From positions 1,026,501 through 1,090,500 of the forward strand of contig SMMW01000634.1 in assembly GCA_004794655.1 (NCBI GenBank): a stretch of 64,000 bases of DNA, given 5' to 3'. Shown piece after piece: positions 1 to 12,000 of this stretch. The notes under the pieces were generated by a model. That model did not search any database, was not told where the DNA came from, and was given only the letters and a program-made list of their open reading frames with translations. The position numbers were made by a program, and so were the translations under genes. Source of the DNA: Marisa cornuarietis (Eukaryota > Mollusca > Gastropoda > Architaenioglossa > Ampullariidae). The first letter of the stretch is position 1. Every line of letters begins with the position of its first letter.

Positions 1-1397
1 GTTTTGCTACAGCTCTGGGCCTATTTACAAGAGCACCATCTTCTTCCACAAGCTCAGGCGGCATATAGACCCTTTCACAGCACTGAGACTACTCTTATTA
101 AGGTAACGACAGACGTATTATCTGCCCTTGAAAGTGGTGATGTTTCTCCCTTACGTCTATTGGACCTGTCTGCTGCATTCGACAAAATAGACCACTCTCT
201 GCTCCTTCATGAACTCCACACCCTCTAAGGAATTTCTGGTCCTTCCCTCTCATGGTTCAACTCCTATCTCACTGTTAGGACCCAGACTGTGGTAGTTGAC
301 GGTCAAACATCTCGCCCTGCTCCACTTCTCTGTGGTGTTCCCCAAGGCTCAGTACTTGGCCCAGTTATGTTCATCCTGTACACTAAACCACTTTCATCGT
401 GCATCCAGTCTCACCAGGTTTCTCATCAATCCTATGCTGATGACACGCAGATTTACTGTTCCACTCCACCGGCTGAGTCTCACTCTGCTATTAGCTCTCT
501 AGAAGCTTGTATTAGCGACGTTAAGGGCTGGATGGTAAAAAACAAGCTTAAACTAAACGACGATAAAACTGAAGCCCTCTTGTGCCATAGAAGAAGACAT
601 CAACCTTCGCTCGTCAGTCTGCCCAGTCACATTAAGGTGGGCGAAACCAATATCACCTTCACGTCATCCGTTAGGAATCTGGGATTTATTGTCACTGATG
701 ACATGACACTCGATAGACATGTAGCAGCTGTCTATCAGTCTGCCTACTTTGAGCTCCGTAAGATCAGCGCCATCCGTCATTTTCTCTCTACACGTGCTAC
801 CAACACTCTTGTCTGTGCGTTTGTTCTTTCTCGAATTGACTACTGCAACACCTTGCTGGCAGGCTGCCCCTCATACCTCATTCAGAGACTCCAGAAAGTT
901 CTGAACTCCGCTGCACGTCTGGTGCTTAGAGCCATGAAAAGGGACCATGCTACTCCTCTCTTTCGTTTTCTACACTGGCTACCCATTCGTTCTCGCATCC
1001 AGTACAAACTGTATGTGCTGTGTTTTAATTTCTTTGCAGGTTCCTGTCCTGATTATTTCTCTGAGCTTCTCATCCCTTATGTTCCAGCCAGACAACTACG
1101 CTCTTCGTTGGATGACCGTATCTTCACTGTTCCTCTCACCAGAACAACAACATATGGTCACAGGATTTTTGGTTACTGTGCAGCAAAACAATGGAACTCT
1201 CTCCCTTTCCATATCCGCCATCTTCCTACAACTGAATCCTTCAAATCTGCACTGAGAACGCACCTCTTCCTTGAGCATTACTCCTAACACAGTCCACACA
1301 ATGCTCATCCTTCTTACCCTCCCCCTTCTGCTCTTGCTACTTGTCTACCCATCTTTCTCTGGAGAATCGCTATATTTTCTATGTTTCTGTTACTTGG
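1..1397 (+). mobile_element. L2/CR1-like non-LTR retrotransposon, 3' half (reverse transcriptase and start of 3'UTR)
   Basis: One frame from base 4 to the stop at 1285-1287 encodes the reverse transcriptase and C-terminal part of a Jockey-superfamily LINE. Visible blocks are LDLSAAFDKIDH (palm motif A), GVPQGSVLGP (motif B), the catalytic YADDTQIY box, NKLKLNDDKTE, and the C-terminal SRIDYCNTLL and HWLPIRSRIQYK segments typical of L2/CR1 elements. The only break is a TAA at 226-228, so the copy is fairly young but dead. The endonuclease and any ORF1 would lie upstream of base 1. The 3'UTR is interrupted at 1398-1408 by the RTE insertion and resumes at 4615. L2 versus CR1 assignment is by motif style and is not certain. 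Confidence 0.88.
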
Positions 1398-1408
1398 TGT
1401 CTTTTTGT
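1398..1408 (+). repeat. Left target-site duplication of RTE copy A
   Basis: TGTCTTTTTGT occurs here in the LINE 3'UTR and again at 4615-4625, exactly flanking the RTE copy. Confidence 0.8.
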
Positions 1409-4400
1409 CGTCCGTCGTCCGTCGTTGTTTCCCCAAATCCTGTCCATCTGACCTCCGCCAGTCCCACAATGTCCCACTGGTACCGTTTTAGCTCGTGTGT
1501 GAGTTGATGCACTTTTCCGCACTGGTATAACGTGCGTACGTTCCACGTGCCAATTGATGTCCCTTCTCTTAGCTTGATTTCTGTTTTGGTTTCAGTCTTG
1601 GTCTTGGCTCCAGTAGCACACTTTTCGCTGACTCCACGCTGGAGCATTCCGATAGGGTGCGCGGTCGTTGTTCGTCCGGGCCGCGACCGATCCGGCATGT
1701 TATCTCTTTTGTAGCGTATATCCATGGTCCTTACATTGAGCTTATACACTTGGTAGCGCTAATCCCTTCTCCAAGAGAACCACAGCCGATTGTCGGCCTG
1801 TTCATGAACACGTAGGCGCTGGGCCAAGGCCGGTACTCTCATCGTGGAGAGACTGCAACAGACTGTGGTACAGTGGGGAGGACGCCAGGCATCAGTACGG
1901 CGTGGGCTTCCTCGTGCACAGGAAGGTGGCCGCGGCCGTCATCAGCTATACACCCGTATCCAGCCGGCTGATCTCCATTCGTGTTTCAGCTAAGCCCCAT
2001 AATGTCACCATTGTCCAAGTATACGCTCCAATTTCTACACATAAATACGACGAAGTGGAAGAATTCTACCAACAACTGGACAAGGTTGTGAAGGCAGTTC
2101 AAAAAAAGGACATCCTGGTTGTGCTCGGAGACTGGAACGCCAAGGTTGGCCCAGACGCCTACCAGCAATGGGCAGGAACGGTGGGGAAATTCGGCCTTGG
2201 TGAAACCAACGACAGGGGCATCAGACTCCTAGAGTTCGCACAGAGCCTGAGACTCACCTTAACCAACACCTTATATCCCCACAAGAAATCAAGGACGGCC
2301 ACGTGGCACTCACCAGACGGATTGGTCCATAATCAGATCGACTATATCCTACTGCCGAGACGCTTCAAATCCTGCATCAACAGGGCCAAGACAAGAACGT
2401 ACCCAGGCACTGACATAGGCAGCGACCATGACCTTAGAACAAGGCTGAAAGCGAAGCGACTCTCAAACACTCCCCGAATTCGCTTTGATTTGGAGAAGCA
2501 GCAAGACCCAAAGGTTGCAGAAGTCTTCAAGGCCACGGTTGGCGGGAAATTTGGCGCACTGAACCTGGTGGACTGTGATGTAGACACCCTCGCTGGAAAC
2601 ATCAAAGAGGTGCTACTGTCGACACCCCAGGAGGTTCTAGGGTGACATAGGAATAAGAAACAGCCATTGGCCACGAACGACATACTAGACCTCTGTGACC
2701 AAAGGAGGGCCTTGAAGAGAGAAAAGAAAAGCAATCCAGAAGCAGCCACCAAACACAAAGAAGTGAACTGTGCTATTAAGAAAGGGGATGAAGGCAGCTA
2801 GGGAGAGCTGGGTCGAAAATCAATGCCGGGACATAGAGGATGGAATGGCACGAGGTGACAGCAAAAAGGCCTATCAACTTCTATAGACCCTCACTAAGAC
2901 AGACCAGCAGAAGATCTCAGTCATCGAAGACAGCAATGGTCACCTTCTCACAGAAGGCAATGCTGTACTCAACCGATGAACAGAATACTGCAAGGACCTG
3001 TACAACTATCAGCTGAAGACCGACGCCAACATTCTCCAAAACAACTAGACTAGAGACAGAGAACCTGCAGACCTACCAGTCCTACGGGAAGAGGTCGAAA
3101 GAGCTGTACATAGTTTGAAGGGAGGAAAGTCACCAGGCGTTGATAATGTACCAGCTGAGCTGCTCAAGCAGGGTTGGGAAGCAACTACAAAGGCCCTAAC
3201 TGTTCTGTGCCAAAGAATCTGGGAGCGCAGGGAATGGGCCAGAGAATGGACGCAGTCACTAATCATACCCCTTTCAAAGAAAGGAAACAGCAAACAGTGT
3301 CAGAACTACAGAACCATAAGTCTTAGCATTCACCCAAGCAAAGTCATGCTGAAGATCATACAGATCCGCATCAGAACCACCGCAGAAGAGCTGCTAGCAG
3401 AAGAACAGGCTGGCTTCAGACCACGTAGAAGCACAGTTGAGCAGATCTTCAACTGTCGTCTTCTTATAGAAAAGCATCTTCAGCATCAGCGGGACCTTTA
3501 CCACATCTTCATTGACTTTAAGAAGGCATTTGACAGAGTCTTGCACGAGGGGCTATGGCATGTGATGCGGTAATTCAACATCGAAGAAGGGCTCCTCCAA
3601 GTGGTTGAAGCGCTGTATAACAGCTCAACGAGTACAGTACTGTTGAACAACCAAATAGGAGCTTACTTTCGCACCACAGTAGGGGTACGCCAAGGGTGTC
3701 CCCTATCACCCGTGCTGTTCAATATATTCTTGGAGAACATCATGCTTGAAGCTCTTCATGACCACCATACCTCCATTTCAATCGGTGGAAGACCAATCTG
3801 CAGCGTTCGCTTTGCAGATGACATAGATCTGTTAGCAGGTACAAACAAGGAACTGCAAGACCTCACCAACAGACTGACAGACAGCTCAAATGCATATGGA
3901 ATGGAGACCAGCACTGAAAAGAGCAAAGTTATGATCAATGGCAACGGCAAAGCAGAGATCTATATGAACGGGGTACAGCTCGAAGAGGTAAGCAGCTTCA
4001 AGTACTTGGGAGCCACCCTCTCCAAGGACGGCAGCTCCACGCAAGATATCCGCATCAGGATAGCAACAGCTATGGCTAGGCTAGATAGGATCTGGCATAG
4101 CCACAAGGTAAGGTTCACTACCAAGTACAGGCTATACAAATCCCTGGTAGTGCCAATCCTGTTCTACGGATGCGACACGTGGACTCTGCTCGCCAAAACG
4201 GAAAGGAGAATCCAGGCATTCGAGAACAAGTGCCTGAGGAGGCTGCTCCGGATCTCTTACAAAGAACACAAAACCAACGACTTTGTAAGAAACAAGATTG
4301 CCACACTCGTAGGACGCCAGGAGTCTCTACTATCAACAGTCAAGCGACGTAAGCTGGTCTTCTTTGGCCATGTGACCCGGTACGACACCTTGTCGAAGAC

Positions 4401-4614
4401 TATCCTTCAAGGCACCTTGGAGGGTGGCCGACGCCGCGGAGGACAGAGAAAGAACTGGCTTACGAACGTCAAAGACTGGACTGGTCGTCCTGTACAGGAC
4501 CTGCTGACTATTCGCTCAAAACAGGCAAGAGTGGAGGGCCCTATCAGCTGCCGCGTCTATCCATGTGCTCCCCCCAACGCCAGGTGCCAGGCAAGGGATG
4601 ACTGACTGACTGAC
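1409..4614 (+). mobile_element. RTE-like LINE copy A with inverted 5' segment
   Basis: About 3.2 kb. Bases ~1409-1850 are the reverse complement of the element's 5' region (they match 26322-26755 of copy I inverted). From ~1857 the element runs forward to a terminal run of GACT repeats at about 4600-4614. The inverted and forward parts meet at almost the same element coordinate, so little was lost. Together with the 11-bp flanking duplication this is the structure expected from twin-primed target-primed reverse transcription. The host site is the 3'UTR of an L2/CR1-like element, so this is a nested insertion. Confidence 0.85.
1902..4605 (+). pseudogene. RTE copy A ORF: AP endonuclease and reverse transcriptase, broken
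   Basis: The frame at 1902-2645 carries the AP-endonuclease domain, with GDWNAKVG and the catalytic GSDHDL block. The frames at 3115-3573 and 3601-4605 carry the reverse transcriptase: [26 protein letters not shown], the catalytic FADDIDLL box, then the C-terminal YGCDTWTL and EGGRRRGGQRKNWL segments shared with RTE/BovB-type elements. The N-terminal endonuclease start (GTWNVRTLYQCGKVHQ) lies on the opposite strand at 1390-1749 because of the 5' inversion. Stops and frameshifts between 2645 and 3115 and a TAA near 3571 (AAA in copy I) make it non-functional. Confidence 0.85.
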
Positions 4615-4625
4615 TGTCTTTTTGT
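4615..4625 (+). repeat. Right target-site duplication of RTE copy A
   Basis: TGTCTTTTTGT directly follows the GACT-repeat tail and is identical to 1398-1408. Confidence 0.8.
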
Positions 4626-4735
4626 GTTTCCCATCTTTGTTTTCTGTTTTTTGTCAGTATTGTCGTTTATTCTTACGCCCTCGTGTTCTATCCATTTAGT
4701 CTTTGTCTCTTCCCCGACTTAGCAAATAGAACATC
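4615..4735 (+). mobile_element. L2/CR1-like 3'UTR, continuation after the RTE insertion
   Basis: T-rich sequence with TTTTCTG, GTCAGTATTGTCGTTT and TTAGTCTTTGTCTCTTCC blocks matches the LINE 3'UTR at 9655-9745. It lies immediately right of the RTE duplication, so it is the displaced end of the element starting at base 1. It breaks off before the AGCGCTAAGAGCATGC terminal block. I recognise nothing in the following ~160 bases (4736-4896). Confidence 0.6.
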
Positions 4736-4896
4736 TACATTTTCCCGAGTTCAGAATACCTCAACAGCTATTGTTAGCAATCAAACTGGAGAGGTTTCGG
4801 TAGAGTCACTGCCACTTTTATTGTTGAGTAACACGAGTCGCCCGTTATTAATTTCTCATTCAGTCGTTGATCAGTACCAGTTGACGTATTGTGGTC

Positions 4897-6395
4897 ACAG
4901 AAGGCAATGCTGTACTCAACCGATGGACAGAGTACTGCAAGGACTTGTACAACTACCAGCATAAGACAACTTTCTCCAAAACAACCAGGCTAGAAACAGT
5001 GAACCTGCAGACCTACCAGCCCTACGGGAAGAGGTCGAAAGAGCTGTACATAGTTTAAAGGGAGGAATGTCACCAGGTGTTGATAATGTACAAGCTGAAC
5101 TGCTCAAGCAGGGTGGGGAAGAAACTACAAAGCCCGTAACTGTCCTGTGCCAAAGAGTCTGGGAATGGCCCAGAGAATGGACGCAGTCACTAGTCATACC
5201 CTTCCCAAAGAAAGGAAACAGCAAACAGTGCCAGAACTACAGAACCATGCCTTTTCAGCTACCCAAGCAAAGTCATGCTGAAGGTGATATAGAACCGCAT
5301 CAGAAACACCGCAGAAGAGCCGCTAGCAGAACAGGCTGGGTAGAAGCACAGTTGAACATATCTTCAACTGTCGTCTTCTTAGAGAAAAGCATCTGCAGCA
5401 TCAGCGGGACCTTTACCACAAATTCGTTGACTTTAAAAATGCATTTGACAGAGTCTGGCACGAGGGGCTATGGCATGTGATGCGGAAATTCAATGTCGAA
5501 GAAGGTCTCGTCCAAGTCGTTGAAGCGCTGTATAACAGCTCAACGAGTACAGTACTGCTAAACAACCAAACAGGAGCTTACTTTTGCACCACATAGGGGT
5601 ACATCAAGGATGTCCCCTGTGCTGTTTAATATATTCTTGGAGAACATCATGTTCATCACCAACAGACTGACAGACAGCTCAAATGCATATGGACGTTCTG
5701 ATCAATGGCAACGGCAAAGCAGAGACCTTTATGAACGCGGCTGTAGCTGTAGCTCTAAGAGGTAAGCAGCTTCAAATACTTAGGATCCACCCTCTCCATG
5801 GACGCCAGTTCCACGCTAGATATCCGCAGCAGGATCGCAACATTAACAGCAGCAATGGCTAGGCTAGATAGGATCTGACATAGCCACAAAATAAGGTTCA
5901 CTACCAAGTACATGGTGTTCAAATCCCTGGTTGTGCCGATCCTACTCTACGGATGCGAGACGTGGACTCTGCTCGCCGAAACGGAAAGGAGGATCCAGGC
6001 ATTCGAGAACAAGTGCCTGAGCAGGCTGCTCCGGATCTCATACAAAGAGCATAAAACCAACAACTTTGTAAAAAAACAAGATTGCCACACTCGTAGGACA
6101 CCAGTAACCCTGGTCTTCTTTGGCCCGGCACGACAGTCTGTCGAAGACTCTCCTTCAAGACACCTTACGACAGCCTGTCAAAGACTGTCCTTCAAGGCAA
6201 CTTGGAGGGTGGCGGACGCCACGATGTCAGAGAAAGAACTGGCTTACGAAAATCAAAGACTGGACTGGTCGTTCTGCACAGGACCTGCTCACTATCGCCC
6301 AAAATAGGCAAGAGTGGCGGGCCCTGTCAGCTGCCGCGTCTGTCCATGTGCTCCCTCAACGCCAGGTTCAAGGTGAGGGACTAACTGACTGGTGG
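4897..6395 (+). mobile_element. RTE-like LINE copy B, 5' truncated and decayed
   Basis: Starts inside the ORF (CAGAAGGCAATGCTGTACTC, also found in copies A and I) and runs through the reverse transcriptase to the 3' end near GGACTAACTGACTG. Recognisable pieces are the SPGVDNVQAELLKQGG block at about 5070, the ILLYGCETWTLLAE block near 5935 and the FENKCLSRLLRISYKEHKTN block near 6005. There are many frameshifts, a deletion around the FADD catalytic region (5640-5700) and a small internal duplication near 6130-6200. It is older than copy A and non-coding. Confidence 0.82.
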
Positions 6396-6514
6396 TCAAA
6401 CCGTACTGGTTCTCATGGGATTTGTAATAACACAATAGCAGACGAGGCTCGCCACAGAGGCCTTTTATTGAGCAGTGGTAAGCAAGTCCTCTATGGTACG
6501 CTCAGTCCACCCCT

Positions 6515-6960
6515 TTATGTTTGCAATCTAGATATTCCACTCTCCTCTGCCTCCCTCCAAAGTTTTAGAGTGTTGTGCTGGTCACACAGCCAAACTAGAC
6601 AAATTTTTGCCGTTTTACTGTTGCCAAAATGGGTTCTCGCTTTTGACCGGTAGGCAACCATACAATTTACAAAATCGTTGGTCTTGTATTCCATGTAGGA
6701 AAATCGGAGAAATTTCTTCAGGCACTTGCTTTCACATGCAAAGATTTTTCTCAGTATGAGCAAAGGTCCACGACTTGCATCCGCAGAGCACGACGAGAAC
6801 TATAAGAAAGTTGTACTTTTGATACTTGGCAGCAAACGTGATAATATATTGTTGAACCAAACCATATTCAGCCTTGCATTTGTTGCTGTCGCTGTTTCCA
6901 GCCTGATGCAAATCTCTGTTTTACTTTCATCGTCAGTCTTAACCATGATATTGCCCTAGT
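6515..6960 (-). mobile_element. Decayed RTE-related C-terminal fragment
   Basis: Read on the minus strand, this contains degenerate versions of the RTE C-terminal blocks: an LCGCKSWTFA-like counterpart of YGCETWTL, then KCLKKFLRFSYMEYKTNDF and NSKTAKI. It differs enough from copies A, B and I to be another subfamily or a much older insertion. No intact frame. Confidence 0.55.
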
Positions 6961-7089
6961 CAGTGTTGATTTCTATGATTTCTACTGATACCGGGCTGCT
7001 GCCTGATACAGGGGGCGCTGCTATGTAGCCTGACCCCGGCTCACTTTCGTTTGTTACGTTTTGACTTGTTTTGATGTCTTCGTCAATCG

Positions 7090-7575
7090 TCAGAATTCTC
7101 TTATGTTAACCCTCGTAAAGCCCCTGGACCTGACAACGTGAGAAGTTCTCAAAGATTGTGCTAGACAGCTAGGTGGTGTCTTTACCAGATTTTCCAGCTT
7201 TCCCTTGACTCTCACAGTATCCTTTGCTTAGGGCGCACATCAACAATAATACCAGTGCCAAAGAAGCCTAATGCTACGGACTTGAAAGATTTCCGACCTG
7301 TGGCTCTCACGTCTGTTGTGATCAAGTGTTTGAAGAGGGGTGTGGGCAGCTTGATAGCCCCCGCCGTGGATGATTGCTTGGTTCCTCTGCAGTTTGCCTA
7401 CGTAGCGGGGTGGGGGTGTCTGATGTCACTCACTCCTTTAGATACTATCCTGGAGCACTTGGACGCCTCTGGCATTTATGTTTGGGTCCTGTTCAGCGAT
7501 TTTTCAAGCGCCTTTAACACGGTCCAGCCACTTCTTGTAAAGCGCCTACTTGATCTGGAAATAAACAACAGTTTA
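7090..7575 (+). mobile_element. Rex1/Babar- or L2-like reverse transcriptase fragment
   Basis: Begins with a degenerate NPRKAPGPDNV block and continues with KKPNATDLKDFRPVALTS, PLQFAYVAG, LDTILEHLDASG and FSDFSSAFNTVQP, the N-terminal fingers and motif A of a Jockey-superfamily reverse transcriptase. The similarity stops near 7575, before motif B and the catalytic box, so only the 5' half of the domain remains. A frameshift lies near 7200-7260. A second fragment of similar type is at 62.3-62.9 kb. Confidence 0.72.
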
Positions 7576-9003
7576 GTTTTTATAGATAAGATAATTCCTG
7601 AAAGACCGACTGAAAAGTATCCATTATCCCTAGATTTCTCGCATAACCGCAGACACCTTATAAGAAGGCGTATTTGCCGGCAAGAAGGACACACGTTTCT
7701 TTCCGCAGCAGAAGGCAAACCGTTAGGCCTTTTTCCTAGCTTTCTGCACAACCTGTCAATCTTGTGTAAGCCATGGAACCCATGATCTGCAGGAATATGG
7801 TTTTGGAAGCGATTTCGACAACAAAGTGGATGTAAAATTTTCAACAAAATATTGAAATGCTCAAAAGGGGAAACGTTCACATCACGAGTATTATCTAACT
7901 TAGGATTTAAAAGAAGGCAGGTGGTGAAGAAGGCCAGAGATGCAGGTGAATGAGATTTCAGGGGAAGAAGGCTATGTGCAGGATTAACTAGTGAAGATTA
8001 TTGAAGCAAAGTAATTTTGCACTAGTATTCTTTACATTAAAGTAATACTGAAAGTTTAGAAATTTTGTCTTATTCCATTAGCACTGGCTGGAAAATGAGA
8101 AATTTTTCTGAAAATGTCAAGGCGAGTGTCCTGCCCTCCCAAAATGTGCTGCTTCTTATGATGTTTTTACATAGATATATGCCAGACGACCGACTAAAAT
8201 GATACATTATTGAGTATAAAACAGAAAATAGCTAATCAGAAAACCATTTTCACATCTATCACAATTTTGCATTTCCATTTTAAGGTGCTTTGAGCAATTT
8301 GTTGAAAGTTTCCTATAATTTTTTTGATGAACAATCCAATGACTTATTGCCAAAATGCTTGCTTTACATATTTAAAACAATTTCATGTTCTAATGCAAGC
8401 ATTGACAAAGCCACTGCATAGTATGTGATGAATGTGATAGTATGGGAGTCTGGTATGTGTACATCCCGGTGACGGTAGTAGGTTTGAAGCGGTTATAATC
8501 TGTTATTGTGTAATTAGGACTTAGCTGTGCAAGCTGCTTAATTACCCTCTGGAGTAATTAAAGTCATAAAGCACAGGAAGCTCAAAGGCGGTCTTTCAGC
8601 TTTTTTTCTGTTCATTTATATGACTGCTTTACCCTTCAAACTTTGTTGTAGCACAAAAGGCATGCTTACATGAATGATCAGGTGATGATTTGTCTGCCAG
8701 TGATAGGTACCTGTTTCAGAATTTGCTATGACCATGGCCACCAAATGTATTTTGTTGTGAGGAACATGTTTTTCAGATACAGCTCTCTGACAGTGCATCT
8801 TTTGAGAATTTGAGAATTCTGTTTTGAATGTTGTATGTTTAGGTGATGAGTGGAATGGACAAAAAAAGAAAACTAAGCATTATTAAAAAATGTTTAAGTG
8901 TTTTGTGAATTGTAATTTTAATTATACTTTCATGCATTTACTTTTTAATGCATTAGCATTCTAAATATGTTATCATTTTTTATATTTTATTTTCTTCTTT
9001 CAG
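7576..9003. other. Non-coding sequence before the first visible receptor exon
   Basis: The open frame at 7576-7785 is no longer reverse-transcriptase-like. The rest is AT-rich with no codon structure, splice-bounded exon or repeat that I recognise. It is most likely the intron preceding the 45-bp receptor exon. I searched it for the usual upstream ligand-binding-domain exon and saw none. Confidence 0.5.
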
Positions 9004-9048
9004 GATGAGAAAAATCAAATCATGACAACAAATGTGTGGATAAATCAG
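9004..9048 (+). CDS. nAChR exon A (loop D region, 45 bp)
   Basis: Encodes [15 protein letters not shown], the conserved 'NQI(M/L)TTNVW' strand of the agonist-binding domain. It is preceded by TTTCTTTCAG and followed by GTAGTG. Both ends fall on codon boundaries. This very small exon is a hallmark of the family's gene structure. Confidence 0.92.
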
Positions 9049-12000
9049 GTAGTGTGTGGGTGTGGGTGTTTATTAAATTAATACTTCTGGTCACTCTGAT
9101 CTTCAAGTCCTGCATTAGACTATGATTTTTTTGTGTAAATCACAAATAAAAAATATCAAGAAGTTTTGTACCACTGAGTAGAACAATATTATTATAAATA
9201 TTTTTAGAACTATTCATGATGTTATTATTGAAGATTGATATATAGTATGGCTGCCATTAATTACATTCACTGGGACATGAGTTGGATAGATAAATAGGGT
9301 TAGTAGATCTGTACTACTCATATGCACAAACAAATGACTATTTAGGTCTTTAAATAGAAATTAAACTTAGCATTTAGCATTTTGTAGTTCTTCTTCAATG
9401 TAAGTAATCTGTCTGTAACATTCACAAAAATGTTGAAGGTAAATAGGGAAATGAGATGGAGAAATATAAGAAGAAAGGAAATGAGAAACTAGTTGACTGT
9501 TGTCTTGTTTCACTCAATCCATCTCCAATGATAGAATGAATAGAGATGATGGTGAAATTGGTGCTAATATATTGCCATTAACATTTGTGATAGTTAGTAT
9601 GAGAGTATTTACATTATGCTGATGTTTATATACTTGTTTATACTTGATGCCTTTTAATGTTTTCTGTTTCGTCAGTACTGTCGTTTTCTTTCGTCCCCTT
9701 TGTTCTGTGTCTACTTAGTCCACGTCTCTTCCTCGTTTTAAGCGCTAAGAGCATGCTCTCTATGAGTGTGAATATGCGCTATAAAAATCTTCACTATTAT
9801 TATTATTATTATTATTATATCATTTATGATGGTACACCAGTTCTTATTTACATTGTAGGGATGGATTGATCCAAAACTGAGATGGGAACCAGTGAAGTAT
9901 GGAAATGTTTCAGTTATCCGAATTCCTTATGACTCAATATGGCTCCCTGACATTGTTCTATATAACAGGTGATTTTTAAAAGATCTTTTATTTAAAGTAA
10001 TTATGGTTTGAAGGCCTAGCATGGTTCATGTTTGATCTGATAACTTGTTAAAGCTCAGTATAAGATACAGTAATATTTTCAAAATCTGGGTGAATATCTC
10101 TCTGCTGTTGCTGTTGCGATCCTGATGCGAATATCTGGCGTGGAGCTGCCATACTTGGAGAGAGTGGCTCCCAAGTATTTGAGGCTGCTTATCTCTTCGA
10201 GCTGTACCCCGTTTATATAGACCTCTGCTTTGCCGTTGCCATTGATCATAACTTTGCTCTTTTCAGTGCTGCTTTTCATTCCATATGCATTTGAGCTGTC
10301 TGTCAGTCTGTTGGTGAAGTCTTGCAGTTCTTTGTTAGTACCTGCTAATAAATCTATGTCATCTCCAAAGCGTAGCTGCAGATTGGTCTTCCACCAATTG
10401 AAATTGAAGTATTATGGTCGTGAAGAGCTTCGAGCATGATGTTCTCCAAGAATATATTAAACAGCACAGGTGATAGGGGATATCCTTGACGTACCCCTAC
10501 TGTGGTGCAAAAGTAAGCTCCTCTTTGGTTGTTTAGCAGCACTGTACTCGTTGAGCAATTATACAGCGCTTCAATGACTTGGACGAGGCCTTTGTAGTTT
10601 CTTCCCCACGCTGCTTGAGCAGCTCATATGGTACATTATCAACGCCTAGTGACTTTCCTCCCTTCAAACTATGTAGAGCTCTTTTGACCTCTTCCCGTAA
10701 GACTGGTAGGTCTGCAGGTTCGCTGTCTCTAGCCTGGTTGTTTTGGCGTCGGTCTTCAGGTGGAAGTTGTACAGGTCTTTACAGTATTCCGTCCATCGGT
10801 TGAGTACAGCATTGCCTTTTGTGAGAAGGTAACCATTGGTGTCTTCGATGACTGAGGTCTTCTGCTGATCGGTCTTAGTAAGGGTCTTTAGAAGTCGGTA
10901 GGCCTTTTTGCTGTCATCTCGTGCCATTCAGTCCTCCACGTCCCGTCACGGATTTTCGATCCAGTTCTCCCTAGCTGCTTTCATTTGTCTGGTGGGTGCT
11001 AATGTGAGTCTCTGGATCTGCGCAAACTCTAGGAGGGTGATGCCTCTTTTGTTGGTTTCGCCAAGGCCAAATTTGCCCACAGTTCCTGCCTATTGCTGGT
11101 AGGCGTCTGGGCCGACCCTGGCGTTCCAGTCTCGGAGCACAACGAGGATGTCTTTTTTGGAACTGCCTTCACAACTTCGTCCAGCTGTTGGTAGAACTCT
11201 TCCACTTCGTTGTCTCCATGTGTGGAAGTTGGAGCGTATACTTGGCCGATGGTGACGTTGTGGGGCTTAGCTAAGACACGCATGGAGATCAGCCGGCTGG
11301 ATATGGGTTACAGCTGATAACGGCTCCAGCCACCTTCCTGTGCACGAGGAAGCCCACGCCGTACTGATGTCCACTGTACCACAGTTTGTGGCCGTCGCGC
11401 GTCGTTCTTTCCCCAAATGCTGTCCATCTGACCTCCGCCAGTCCCACAATGTCCTACCGGTACCGTTGTAAAACTAACTAAACACGGGTTATTTATCTGC
11501 TAGCTGCTCTTTGTAGTTTAAACGTCAGATGAAAAAGTTGATTTTGATTATTTTTTATAGAAATTATTATTTGTTACACAGTAAATATTTATAAAAATTT
11601 TATTCGTTAATCTGTCAGCAACTTAGTATTGCACTGCTAGGCATTGCTATTTTCAGTAAAATAATTTTGTATTCAAAGAGGAAAATCGAATTTGTATTTT
11701 CACTCTCTGATCATTTCCAAGAATCTGGATATATATATATATATATTACAATTTCATACATTCTGAATTAGCCATTAGCCATTGTTGATTTTGACAAATA
11801 TTGTTTTAAATAATACTTTAAAATCTAAATTATATATTAATGTGTTGCTTTTTTAAATACAAGAAAGAAATAGTTGATACTAAAGATTTTATTTTTCTGT
11901 CATAATCAGTGCCCACATCACATCTGAGTCCGTAAGCACTAATGTAATTGTGACATCTGATGGAAACGTAACCTGGCTGTCCATGGTCATTTTTAAAAGT

